Positions 54,619 through 62,317 of a stretch of 64,000 bases of DNA are shown one piece after another. The notes beneath the pieces were generated by a model that did not search any database, was not told where the DNA came from, and worked only from the letters and a program-made list of their open reading frames with translations. Source of the DNA: Clostridia bacterium. Lineage in GTDB: Bacteria > Bacillota > Clostridia > Oscillospirales > CAG-272. Position numbers and translations under genes: made by a program. Every line of letters starts with the position of its first letter. The first letter of the stretch is position 1. The stretch lies in the NCBI GenBank assembly GCA_017483195.1, contig JAFULR010000002.1:1-64000 (forward strand). Reading direction: 5' to 3'.

Positions 54619-56847
54619 ATGGCTAAAAAATCAAAAAAAGAACTTGAAAAAAAAGAAATAATCCATAAACCCGCAATATCTCAGCCCATAACGGAAACTA
54701 TAGAAAAGAACTATATGCCATACGTTATGAGCGTTATCGTTTCTCGTGCGATCCCCGAGATCGACGGTCTTAAGCCCGCTCACAGAAAGCTTCTCTATAC
54801 GATGTATAAGATGGGACTTCTCACGGGCAACAGGACCAAGAGCGCAAACATCGTCGGTCAGACGATGAAGCTCAATCCCCACGGTGATGCCGCAATATAC
54901 GAGACAATGGTACGTCTTACGCGCGGTAATGAGGCTCTGCTCCATCCCCTTGTTGACTCCAAGGGAAGCTTTGGTAAGCAGTATTCATCGGAGATGAAAT
55001 ATGCGGCAAGCCGTTATACCGAAGCAAAGCTCGATCCGTTTTGTGCGGAGCTTTTCCGCGGAATAGACAAGGACGCGGTGGATTTTATAGATAACTACGA
55101 CGGCACTATGCAAGAGCCCGTTCTCCTTCCCACCTCGTTCCCGAATGTTTTGGTAACTCCAAACAAGGGTATCGCGGTAGGTATGGCGAGTGAGATATGC
55201 TCATTCAATCTTGCCGAGGTGTGCGACGCCACAGTAGCCATGCTTAAAAATCCCAAAACCAACGTTGACAAGATCATGGAAATAATGAAAGCTCCCGATT
55301 TTCCGGGCGGCGGAACAATTATCTATAACCGTGATATGATGCGCCAGATATACGAAACGGGCTCGGGATCTGTAAAGATCCGCGCGCGCTACGTGTACGA
55401 AAAAGCTCAGAACTGCATCGATATCATACAGATACCCTACTCCACGTCTATTGAGCTTATTATGAAAAAGCTCACAGAGCTTATAAAGGATGGCAAGGTC
55501 AAGGAGATAGTAGATTTCCGAGACGAGATAGACCTTTCGGGCTTCAAGCTCACGCTCGACCTTCGACGCGGAACGGACCCCGATAAGCTTATGACCCGTC
55601 TTTATAAAATGACTCCCCTCGAGGATAGCTTCAAGTGTAATTTCAACGTATTGATAAACGGTTCACCAAGACAGATGGGCGTTGTGGAAATACTTACGGA
55701 ATGGATAAAATTCCGTATGCAATGCTGCCGTAGAGAGCTTAACTTCGACCTCAAGAAGAAAAAGGACAAGCTCCATCTTCTTTTGGGTCTTGGAAAGATA
55801 CTTCTCGACATCGACAAGGCTATCGCCATTATCCGCGGAACCGAAAAGGACAGCGACGTTATCCCCAACCTTATGAAGGGCTTTAATATCGACGAGGTTC
55901 AGGCGGATTACATCGCGGACATCAAGCTCCGTAACCTTAACCGCGAATTTATTATCAATCGAATAAGCGAGATCGAGGGACTTCAACAGGAGATAGCTCA
56001 GATCGAGGCAATTCTTGTGGACGAGCTTAAGCTCAAGGGCTATATCGCCAAGCAGCTTGGCGAGGTCAAGAAGAAATACGGCAAGCCCCGTGTTTCTATG
56101 ATCCAGGATGATTCCGAGATCGAAGAATACGTACACGAGGAGCATCTTGAAAAGAGCGACGTTCACATCTACATGACGCGCGAGGGCTACTTCAAGCGCA
56201 TCACCCCTCAATCCCTGCGCGGAAACGACGAACAGAAGGTCAAGGAGGGCGACAAGGTCGTGTTCTCCGCCTTCACCGACACCCTTGCAGAGCTTATTAT
56301 ATTCACCGATCAATGCAAATGTTTCAAGACTAAGGTGGGCGAATTTGACAACTGCAAGGCAAGTGATATGGGTGAATTCATTCCCGCAAAGCTTGGTATG
56401 GATCCCGGCGAAAAGCCGATATTCATAAAGATACTGAACGATTATCCCGAAAAGCATAATATGGTGTTCTTGTTTGAAAACGGTAAGGGTGTAAGAGTTC
56501 CCATAACCGCTTATCAGACAAAGGCAGCAAGAAAGAAGCTCATCGGTGCATACAGTGATGCTTCTCCCATTGTAGCGGCATTCTACGAGGATGAAAAGAA
56601 GCCATATGACATTTTGATAGTAAACAATCAGAAAAAAGCCATCGTAGTCAAAACGTCACTCATTCCTCTGAAAACAAACCGCTCAAGTGCAGGCACTACT
56701 GTTTTCACCTGCAAGAAGGGTCAAAAGCTTACACGCGCAACAGACACCTTCTCAGAGCATCTTGATAATACGGGATATAAGAGGATCAAGCTCCCCGCAA
56801 CCGGAAGCGCGATCACCGATAAAGACGTTAAAAAAATTTTTGATTAA
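54619..56847 (+). CDS. parC: Type IIA topoisomerase subunit A (ParC/GyrA-like)
   Basis: A 742-aa breakage-reunion subunit. The N-terminus has MPYVMSVIVSRAIPEIDGLK and HRKLLYTMYKMGL; the catalytic Tyr is in KYAASRYTEAKLDPF near residue 136; PNVLVTPNKGIAVGMA follows, then a long coiled-coil gate. The C-terminal beta-pinwheel is short and I see no GyrA box (QRRGGKG), which favours a topoisomerase IV-like ParC over gyrase GyrA. The ATPase partner subunit is not adjacent, which is unusual, so the exact enzyme remains open. Confidence 0.85.
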   Translation: MAKKSKKELEKKEIIHKPAISQPITETIEKNYMPYVMSVIVSRAIPEIDGLKPAHRKLLYTMYKMGLLTGNRTKSANIVGQTMKLNPHGDAAIYETMVRLTRGNEALLHPLVDSKGSFGKQYSSEMKYAASRYTEAKLDPFCAELFRGIDKDAVDFIDNYDGTMQEPVLLPTSFPNVLVTPNKGIAVGMASEICSFNLAEVCDATVAMLKNPKTNVDKIMEIMKAPDFPGGGTIIYNRDMMRQIYETGSGSVKIRARYVYEKAQNCIDIIQIPYSTSIELIMKKLTELIKDGKVKEIVDFRDEIDLSGFKLTLDLRRGTDPDKLMTRLYKMTPLEDSFKCNFNVLINGSPRQMGVVEILTEWIKFRMQCCRRELNFDLKKKKDKLHLLLGLGKILLDIDKAIAIIRGTEKDSDVIPNLMKGFNIDEVQADYIADIKLRNLNREFIINRISEIEGLQQEIAQIEAILVDELKLKGYIAKQLGEVKKKYGKPRVSMIQDDSEIEEYVHEEHLEKSDVHIYMTREGYFKRITPQSLRGNDEQKVKEGDKVVFSAFTDTLAELIIFTDQCKCFKTKVGEFDNCKASDMGEFIPAKLGMDPGEKPIFIKILNDYPEKHNMVFLFENGKGVRVPITAYQTKAARKKLIGAYSDASPIVAAFYEDEKKPYDILIVNNQKKAIVVKTSLIPLKTNRSSAGTTVFTCKKGQKLTRATDTFSEHLDNTGYKRIKLPATGSAITDKDVKKIFD

Positions 56848-56877
56848 AAATTATAATTAAACATAGGAGATACTGTT

Positions 56878-57003
56878 ATGAACAAACAAAATAAGGTAGT
56901 AAGAGTAATTTGCCTCATTCTCGCAGGACTTATGGTTCTTGGAGCTGCAACCATTATCTTTACCCTTCTTGCAAGCACCGGTCACGCAGGACACGTTCAC
57001 TGA
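56878..57003 (+). CDS. 41-aa single-pass membrane peptide
   Basis: A short gene 30 bp after parC with AGGAGA before its ATG. The peptide has a basic start MNKQNKVVRV, one hydrophobic helix (about residues 10-32, ICLILAGLMVLGAATIIFTL) and a His-rich tail ending HAGHVH. It resembles the small DUF4044-like membrane peptides often placed in clostridial operons; function unknown. Good ribosome site, sensible composition and tight placement argue it is real. Confidence 0.65.
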   Translation: MNKQNKVVRVICLILAGLMVLGAATIIFTLLASTGHAGHVH

Positions 57004-57010
57004 TATGATC

Positions 57011-57368
57011 AAAGAAAAGCACCCAAATGGGTATCTGCTATAAAGCAGTATACTCGAACTGATAGGAAAAGGACAGAGAGTGTTTTACATTCTCTGTCCT
57101 TTTTTCTTGACAAGCACTGCATTTGTGGGCACAAATGCCATATCAAATTTGAAGTGATATGCTGACTGTGTCAGCGTGATATTGTTGCAAGCAACAGTGA
57201 TATTGCTCCCGATGGTCGCAGTGGTATTATATTCGCCTCCCAAACTTGCGTAGCAAATACCACTCGGCGTAAGCCGAATATCACTGCATAGCAATATCAC
57301 TCGCCATAGGCGAATATAACTGTGGCACCTGCTCTACGGCAGGTGCCACAATGGGTGCTTTTCTTTTT
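57011..57368. repeat. Structured element: GTGATATT-block hairpin ladder
   Basis: A 358-bp non-coding element between convergent genes, bounded by a 15-bp inverted repeat: AAAGAAAAGCACCCA (57011-57025) and TGGGTGCTTTTCTTT (57352-57366). Inside, the left arm (about 57150-57230) reads GTGATAT, GTGATATT, GTGATATT, GTGGTATT, each followed by a mini-hairpin such as GCTGACtgtGTCAGC or GTTGCaaGCAAC. The right arm (about 57250-57320) carries the complements AATACCAC, AATATCAC, AATATCAC, AATATAAC, separated by TGCgtaGCA, CGGCgtaaGCCG, GCataGC and CGCCataGGCG. The block order is mirrored between arms, including the odd GTGGTATT. A strong terminator (57067-57103) and a GTGGCACCTGC hairpin (57322-57349) lie at the ends. 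Confidence 0.7.
57065..57106 (+). terminator. Terminator after the parC run
   Basis: AAAAGGACAGAGA (57067-57079) pairs with TCTCTGTCCTTTT (57091-57103), extended by a short inner helix, then T-rich. It lies inside the left part of the structured element and ends the coaE-to-parC transcript. Confidence 0.9.
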
Positions 57369-58138
57369 TATAATTCATCGAGCGTAGCAAATCTATATCC
57401 CTGATCCTTAAGCTCGGTAATAAGCCTTTTCATAATTTTGGCATTAGTCGCGCTCGTGGGGTGTAGGAGCATTATCTCACCGTTGTGAACGTTATCAAGT
57501 ATCTTTTTAAATGCTGCCTCCTCGCTCATCTGCGCTCCGTTGTCCCAATCTGCGTAAGCAAAGCTCCAGAATACCGTTTTGTATCCAAGCTTATTTGCTA
57601 TTTTAAGCAAATTTTCACTAAAAGTTCCCTCGGGAGGACGGAAAAATTTGCTCATTTTCTTCCCCGTCAGCTCTTCATATTTCCTTTCAAGCCCGCACAC
57701 CTCGTCCTTGAACTTTTTCTCCGAGGCTGAGGTCAGATTTTTATGATGGAGAGTATGATTGCAAACCAGATGTCCTTCATCCGCCATTCTTTTTACAAGC
57801 TCCGGATTTCTGTCAATAATATTGCCCAAAATAAAGAATGACCCTCTGACATCCTCATCCTTCAAGGTATCCAATATTTTTTTCACGTTTCCGTTCTCAT
57901 AACCTGCGTCAAAGGTAAGATATATCACCTTCTCCGCATCGCCATCACCGTGATTTTTGTCAACGTAAACTCCACCGTAATTTTCGATATATGCTAAATT
58001 CGGGTCGCACTTAGGCTGCTTATGCTCTGCATTTCGCTTCACATACCAATAATCTTCCGCAGCTCCCGATACGCTAAGCCCCAACACAGAGCTTAATGCA
58101 ATAAAAGCCGCAAGAACACCCAATAGTATTCTTTTCAT
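57368..58138 (-). CDS. pdaA: Polysaccharide deacetylase PdaA (spore cortex)
   Basis: A 256-aa exported deacetylase of the NodB family. A signal peptide covers about residues 1-27 (ending SGAAED). The catalytic domain has TFDAGYENGN with the base Asp, metal ligands in VCNHTLHH, FRPPEGTFSENLL, the aromatic SFAYADWDNG, and MLLHPTSATN with the catalytic His. FDAGYENG and AYADWD are marks of PdaA, which makes muramic delta-lactam in spore cortex. Its stop codon touches the structured element downstream. Supports sporulation in this organism. Confidence 0.93.
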   Translation of the reverse strand: MKRILLGVLAAFIALSSVLGLSVSGAAEDYWYVKRNAEHKQPKCDPNLAYIENYGGVYVDKNHGDGDAEKVIYLTFDAGYENGNVKKILDTLKDEDVRGSFFILGNIIDRNPELVKRMADEGHLVCNHTLHHKNLTSASEKKFKDEVCGLERKYEELTGKKMSKFFRPPEGTFSENLLKIANKLGYKTVFWSFAYADWDNGAQMSEEAAFKKILDNVHNGEIMLLHPTSATNAKIMKRLITELKDQGYRFATLDEL

Positions 58139-58273
58139 TTTTTCTCTCCTTTCCTTTCTTTTTTATAGTATATCAACTTTTATTGAAATATATTTAACAT
58201 ACAGTTAACATTTTTGTTGTATTATTAATCCGTATTATGAAGTATTATACATAAAATTTAAGGAGAAAAAACA

Positions 58274-58906
58274 ATGGCAAAAAAGAAAAATACCTACTCG
58301 CTTATACTTGTGCTTATTGTAATTTCATTTATGGGATTTTGCGTTGAAAATATTTTCACAGCCCTCACACACGGTTTCATTAATAATAAGAATATGATCC
58401 TTCCCTTTCTCTGGGGCTACGGTCTCGCTCTCCTTGCACTGTATAAGCTCTTTGGCACACCGAGCAATCCTCTGTGCTTTGGTTCTCAGATAAGCTTTTC
58501 AAGCAAAGCAAAAGGAAATCTTTATTATTTCTGCGTCGCGTTTATCGGTGTGTGCATCGGTGAAATACTGCTCGGATATGCGGTGGAAATAATATGTAAT
58601 GTGATCTGGTGGGATTATTCAATGATACCGCTACATATAACCAAATACACATCCATCCCAACAAGCCTCGGCTTTGCTCTCATAATTTTTTTGTTTATGA
58701 GATATGCATTCGAGCAGCTCTTGAACAGGTTTTCTGCTTTGAATATAAAAGTCCTTAAGACCGTTTCAATAACACTTGCCGTTCTTTTAAGCATCGATAT
58801 GCTCAACAGCGGACTATATATGCTTATAAATCAGAACTTTCTCTCTATTTGGAGAGTCGATTTCCCCAAATCCCTGCTTCATATAATAATGGAGCTTATA
58901 TCGTAA
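58274..58906 (+). CDS. CmpB-family membrane protein (putative ABC permease)
   Basis: A 210-aa integral membrane protein with about six hydrophobic stretches. The segment SFMGFCVENIFTALTHGFIN near residues 17-36, followed by LPFLWGYGLALL, recalls the PF06541 (CmpB, putative ABC transporter permease) family, where a glutamate in the first helix and a G-x-Y-G turn are conserved. Function is not established. AAGGAG precedes the ATG. It is divergent from pdaA across a 135-bp gap and is followed by a lipid synthase gene. Confidence 0.7.
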   Translation: MAKKKNTYSLILVLIVISFMGFCVENIFTALTHGFINNKNMILPFLWGYGLALLALYKLFGTPSNPLCFGSQISFSSKAKGNLYYFCVAFIGVCIGEILLGYAVEIICNVIWWDYSMIPLHITKYTSIPTSLGFALIIFLFMRYAFEQLLNRFSALNIKVLKTVSITLAVLLSIDMLNSGLYMLINQNFLSIWRVDFPKSLLHIIMELIS

Positions 58907-58914
58907 AAAAACAC

Positions 58915-58943
58915 TTGTACATTTATGAAAAATATGTTATAAT
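58915..58943 (+). promoter_or_regulatory. Promoter-like site before the phosphatidyltransferase gene
   Basis: TTGTAC (58915-58920), 17-bp spacer, TATAAT (58938-58943). Spacing is ideal, but the predicted start (about 58950) falls at or after the ribosome site AAGGAGA (58944-58950), which would leave a leaderless message. It may be fortuitous or used unusually. Confidence 0.4.
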
Positions 58944-58956
58944 AAGGAGAAAAATT

Positions 58957-59517
58957 ATGAAAAATCTTCCCAACATACTAACTGTAATTCGAACGGTGCT
59001 GGCATTGATATTACTATTTTTCTTTAAAGAAATGACGGTTTTATATATAGTAATCTTTTCCGTTGCTATGTTTACCGATTTAATCGACGGAACTATTGCA
59101 CGAAAATTAGGTTGCGAATCCTATTTTGGCGCCGTCTTTGATTCTATCGCGGATCTTTTGCTTGATTTAAATATAATCAAGCTTGTCATAACCCATAGGG
59201 TTTTAACAAAAAAGCTTGCTCTGTGGATGACAGTTGCCCTTGGTATTGGCATCATCTCACCCATTATCAATTTAATCAAGCATAAAAAATTTTTCTTTAT
59301 TCATTCAATTCCCTGCAAAATCGTTGCCGGTATAGTATCCGTAATCCCGTTTGCCATATATTTCGGTTTTATTGATACCTACCTTATCTTTGCGCTCGCA
59401 CTGCTCACTGTAGCAATGATCGAGATCGTTATTATGAGTATTATGCTTAAAAATCCCGATCCGGATGCAAAATCCATTTATCACCTGATCAAAGAAAACA
59501 AAGCACTTGAAACCTAA
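58957..59517 (+). CDS. CDP-alcohol phosphatidyltransferase
   Basis: A 186-aa membrane enzyme joining a CDP-activated lipid to an alcohol, probably glycerol 3-phosphate (PgsA-like). The full family motif D-x2-D-G-x2-A-R-x8-G-x3-D-x3-D is present at residues 41-66 (DLIDGTIARKLG, then GAVFDSIAD). About five membrane helices. The N-terminus NLPNILTVIRTVLALIL is typical of PgsA-like proteins. The ATG at 58957 follows AAGGAGA; the longer frame starts inside the upstream gene and is rejected. The exact alcohol substrate is inferred. It lies 27 bp before the two-component genes. Confidence 0.88.
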   Translation: MKNLPNILTVIRTVLALILLFFFKEMTVLYIVIFSVAMFTDLIDGTIARKLGCESYFGAVFDSIADLLLDLNIIKLVITHRVLTKKLALWMTVALGIGIISPIINLIKHKKFFFIHSIPCKIVAGIVSVIPFAIYFGFIDTYLIFALALLTVAMIEIVIMSIMLKNPDPDAKSIYHLIKENKALET

Positions 59518-59544
59518 TATCACACTCTTAAAAAGGAGAAAGAC

Positions 59545-60216
59545 ATGTTTAAAATTCTTATCGCAGAGGACGATAGAGAGCTTCGTCAGCTCTTTTCTCA
59601 CATTTTAACCAAAAACGGCTACTTTACATACGGAGTTTCAAACGGAAAAGAAGCCCTTGATGCTCTTGATAAGGAGTACTATGACCTCATAATTTCCGAT
59701 ATTATGATGCCCGTAATGGACGGATATGAGCTTGTAAAGTCACTCAGATCCTCGGGAAGTAATACCCCCATAATGATGATAACCGCCAAGGACGCATTCG
59801 ACGATATGCGCCAGGGCTTTGCTTACGGTACTGACGATTATATGGTAAAGCCGATCAATATCAACGAGATGGTTCTTCGTGTAGAGGCTCTTCTCAGACG
59901 CTCCAAAATGATAAATGACAGAAGATTAATTTTCGGAAAGACCATACTCGAGCTTGATTCACTCACCGTATATTCCGAAAAAGAAAACCTCGTGCTTCCG
60001 CAGAAGGAGTTCATGCTTCTTTATAAAATGGCATCCTTCCCCGGCAAGATCTTTACCCGCCATCAGCTTATGGACGAGATCTGGGGATACGATAATGACA
60101 GCGATACGCATACGATAGACGTACATATCGCCCGCCTTCGCGACAGATTTAAAAACAATACCGATTTCAAGATAGTTACTATGCGCGGAGTCGGATATAA
60201 GGTGGTCAAGATATGA
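59545..60216 (+). CDS. OmpR-family response regulator
   Basis: A 223-aa two-component regulator. The receiver domain (1-118) has acidic Glu8/Asp9/Asp10, phosphorylated Asp52 in IISDIMMPVMDGYE, Thr/Ala switch region MITAKD and Lys in DDYMVKPI. The C-terminal winged helix (about 130-223) ends LRDRFKNNTDFKIVTMRGVGYKV-like, cut here to its RGVGYKV close. AAAAGGAG precedes the ATG. It overlaps the kinase gene by 4 bp, so the two are a cognate pair. Targets unknown; the phosphatidyltransferase gene just upstream hints at envelope stress. Confidence 0.95.
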   Translation: MFKILIAEDDRELRQLFSHILTKNGYFTYGVSNGKEALDALDKEYYDLIISDIMMPVMDGYELVKSLRSSGSNTPIMMITAKDAFDDMRQGFAYGTDDYMVKPININEMVLRVEALLRRSKMINDRRLIFGKTILELDSLTVYSEKENLVLPQKEFMLLYKMASFPGKIFTRHQLMDEIWGYDNDSDTHTIDVHIARLRDRFKNNTDFKIVTMRGVGYKVVKI

Positions 60217-61316
60217 AGCTCTTTAAAAGAACGAGTAAAATATCCTCAATCTTAAAGGAACCGTTGCAAGAGCGCGATATATTCATCAAAATACGAAACT
60301 TGGGAAGGCAGTTCACGCTTACCTTCCGATTGATCCTCATAGTTGGCATCGGACTTCTCTTAAGCCTCATTATAGCATTAGGCTTGGATGAGTTCTTTAC
60401 GTTGCTTTTGGGTGAGCTGATTGACGTGCCCGATATAATCGAGCTGGGACTGATTGGCATACTTGTGGCTATTTTCAGTACTTACTTCATTTCACGTTGG
60501 TTGATAGATCCCCTGCAGAAGGTAGGTCCTGCCATGGATAAGATATCGAACGGTGATTATTCCGTCCGACTTGAAACCAAAAACAACACAAAAGAGATAC
60601 AGGAAATCTATACAGGATTCAATATGATGGCAAAGGAGCTTGAATCCACGGAGATAATTCAAACGGATTTTATTTCTAATGTTTCCCACGAATTCAAAAC
60701 TCCCATTGCCGCTATCGAGGGTTATTCTATGCTGCTTCAGGACGATGACAATCTGACTGAGGAGCAAAAGGAATATATTGAGAAGATCATACTCAACGCT
60801 AAACGTCTCTCATCCCTTACCGGAAGTGTTCTGCTTCTTTCAAAGATTGAAAATCAGTCAATAGTTCCAAACAAAACGCATTTTGATCTTGATGAGCAGA
60901 TCAGACAGTCCATTCTTCTTTTCGAGAGCGAATGGGAGCGCAAGAATATCGACTTCAATATTGAGCTGGATGACACAGATTATCTTGGAAACGAAACGCT
61001 TTTGCACCACATTTGGGATAATCTCATCAGCAACGCTATAAAATTCTCCCCCCACGGCGGAATAATTCATATCACACTTTCAAATTTCAGTCAAAAAATA
61101 GTCTTTTCCATCTCCGACCAAGGCCCCGGAATCAGCGACGAGGTAAAGAATCACATATTTGATAAATTCTATCAGGCGGATTCCTCGCATAAGCAGTACG
61201 GAAACGGATTGGGACTCGCCCTCGCAAAAAAGATCGTCGATATTGAGGGTGGCGAAATATTCGTAATGAATAATGAAGATGCCGGTTGCAGATTTACAGT
61301 AATACTTAATAAATAA
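60213..61316 (+). CDS. Sensor histidine kinase (intramembrane-sensing type)
   Basis: A 367-aa membrane kinase. Two helices at about 36-58 and 76-95 are joined by a loop of only about 17 residues, too short for a sensor domain, so it probably senses within the membrane. A HAMP linker follows (about 95-148, WLIDPLQKVGPAMDKISNGD). The phospho-acceptor is His159 in ISNVSHEFKTPIAAIEGY; N box NLISNAIKFSPHGG, G1 DQGPGISDEV and G2 GNGLGLALAK are intact. It overlaps the regulator gene by 4 bp and ends at a strong terminator. Confidence 0.94.
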   Translation: MKLFKRTSKISSILKEPLQERDIFIKIRNLGRQFTLTFRLILIVGIGLLLSLIIALGLDEFFTLLLGELIDVPDIIELGLIGILVAIFSTYFISRWLIDPLQKVGPAMDKISNGDYSVRLETKNNTKEIQEIYTGFNMMAKELESTEIIQTDFISNVSHEFKTPIAAIEGYSMLLQDDDNLTEEQKEYIEKIILNAKRLSSLTGSVLLLSKIENQSIVPNKTHFDLDEQIRQSILLFESEWERKNIDFNIELDDTDYLGNETLLHHIWDNLISNAIKFSPHGGIIHITLSNFSQKIVFSISDQGPGISDEVKNHIFDKFYQADSSHKQYGNGLGLALAKKIVDIEGGEIFVMNNEDAGCRFTVILNK

Positions 61317-61320
61317 ACAA

Positions 61321-61353
61321 AAAAATCATCATTCCAACGGAATGATGATTTTT
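61321..61353. terminator. Bidirectional terminator
   Basis: AAAAATCATCATTCC (61321-61335) pairs perfectly with GGAATGATGATTTTT (61339-61353) around a 3-nt loop, with T or A runs on both sides. It serves the kinase gene and the convergent recR operon. Confidence 0.92.
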
Positions 61354-61356
61354 TTG

Positions 61357-61956
61357 TTATATACTTCTTCTTCCTTCAATCGCGCGATATAAGGTAACCT
61401 CATCAGCGTATTCAAGGTCACTTCCCACGGGTATTCCGTAGGCAAGCCTTGTTATTTTGATATCGAATGGCTTTAATAGCTTTGAAAGATACATAGCAGT
61501 CGCCTCTCCCTCAACGGTGGGGTTTGTGGCAATTATGATCTCTTTAACTTCATCGGATGCGATACGTGAAAGAAGCTCACGTATTTTGAGCTTATCGGGA
61601 GTAACTCCGTTCATAGGTGATATAACACCGTGAAGCACGTGATAAAGTCCGCGGTATTCTCTTACCTTTTCAAGCGAAGAAACTGCCTTGGTATCCTCAA
61701 GCACCATAATAGTGCTTCTATCTCTTGAAATATCGTTGCATACAGAGCAAACGTCCTTGTCGGTAAGGCTTTGACAAACGGGACACAAATGCACCTTTTC
61801 CTTTGCTTCGATTATAGTGTTTGCAAAATTTTCAGCTTCCTCATCCGAAAGCTCCAAAATCGAAAAAGCAAGACGCATAGCGCTCTTTTTACCTATTCCG
61901 GGAAGTCGCGCAAACTGCTCTGCAAGCCTTTGCAATGCTTCAATATGCTCTGCCAT
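61357..61956 (-). CDS. recR: Recombination protein RecR
   Basis: A 199-aa protein that, with RecO, loads RecA at gapped DNA. A helix-hairpin-helix lies near the N-terminus (FARLPGIGKKSAMRLAF), followed by a four-Cys zinc finger (CPVC...CSVC, about residues 57-72), a Toprim domain with MVLEDTKAVSSLEKV and ATNPTVEGEATAMYL, and a C-terminal Walker-B-like LARLAYGIP-type segment (TRLAYGIPVGSDLEY). Its ATG overlaps the ybaB stop as TAATG. Last gene in the conserved dnaX-ybaB-recR order. Confidence 0.96.
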   Translation of the reverse strand: MAEHIEALQRLAEQFARLPGIGKKSAMRLAFSILELSDEEAENFANTIIEAKEKVHLCPVCQSLTDKDVCSVCNDISRDRSTIMVLEDTKAVSSLEKVREYRGLYHVLHGVISPMNGVTPDKLKIRELLSRIASDEVKEIIIATNPTVEGEATAMYLSKLLKPFDIKITRLAYGIPVGSDLEYADEVTLYRAIEGRRSI

Positions 61957-62303
61957 TAAAACATACCGGGCATGCTCATCTGTCCTGTGATGGCCTGCAT
62001 TTCTCTTTCGTTCGTATCGTTCACTCTCTTAATAGCTTCATTGATAGCAGCCACAAGAATGTCTGAAAGTGTTTCAATATCATCGGGATCAACGATCTCG
62101 GGCTTGATATCTATAGAGAGAATCTCTCTTTTGCCGTTGATCTTAACACCAACAACTCCGCCGCCCGCGCTGATATCGTATTCACGCTCGTCAAGCTCCG
62201 CCTGCTTCTGAGCCATATCCTCCTGCATCTTCTGAGCCTGCTTGATCATAGCGTTCAAATTAGAGGGGCCGCCGCCCATACCGTTTGGAATTCTTGCCTT
62301 CAT
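61956..62303 (-). CDS. YbaB/EbfC nucleoid-associated protein
   Basis: A 115-aa DNA-binding protein that forms tweezers-shaped dimers and coats the nucleoid. It has NLNAMIKQAQKMQEDMAQKQ in the first helix, then AGGGVVGVKINGKREILSI with the family's conserved glycine-rich strand, and DIETLSDILVAAINEAIKR in the C-terminal helix. The ATG at 62303 with AAAGGA upstream is preferred over the TTG six codons earlier. It sits between dnaX and recR, its classical place. Confidence 0.93.
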   Translation of the reverse strand: MKARIPNGMGGGPSNLNAMIKQAQKMQEDMAQKQAELDEREYDISAGGGVVGVKINGKREILSIDIKPEIVDPDDIETLSDILVAAINEAIKRVNDTNEREMQAITGQMSMPGMF

Positions 62304-62317
62304 TTTTATATTTCCTT

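Noticed and set aside
55663..56457. 264-aa open frame on the minus strand
   Set aside because: Antisense to the coiled-coil part of the ParC-like gene; no ribosome site or domain.
57119..57320. CRISPR array
   Set aside because: The repeated 8-nt blocks are far too short and the spacers are self-complementary hairpins of 5-15 nt; arms are inverted rather than direct. No cas genes nearby.
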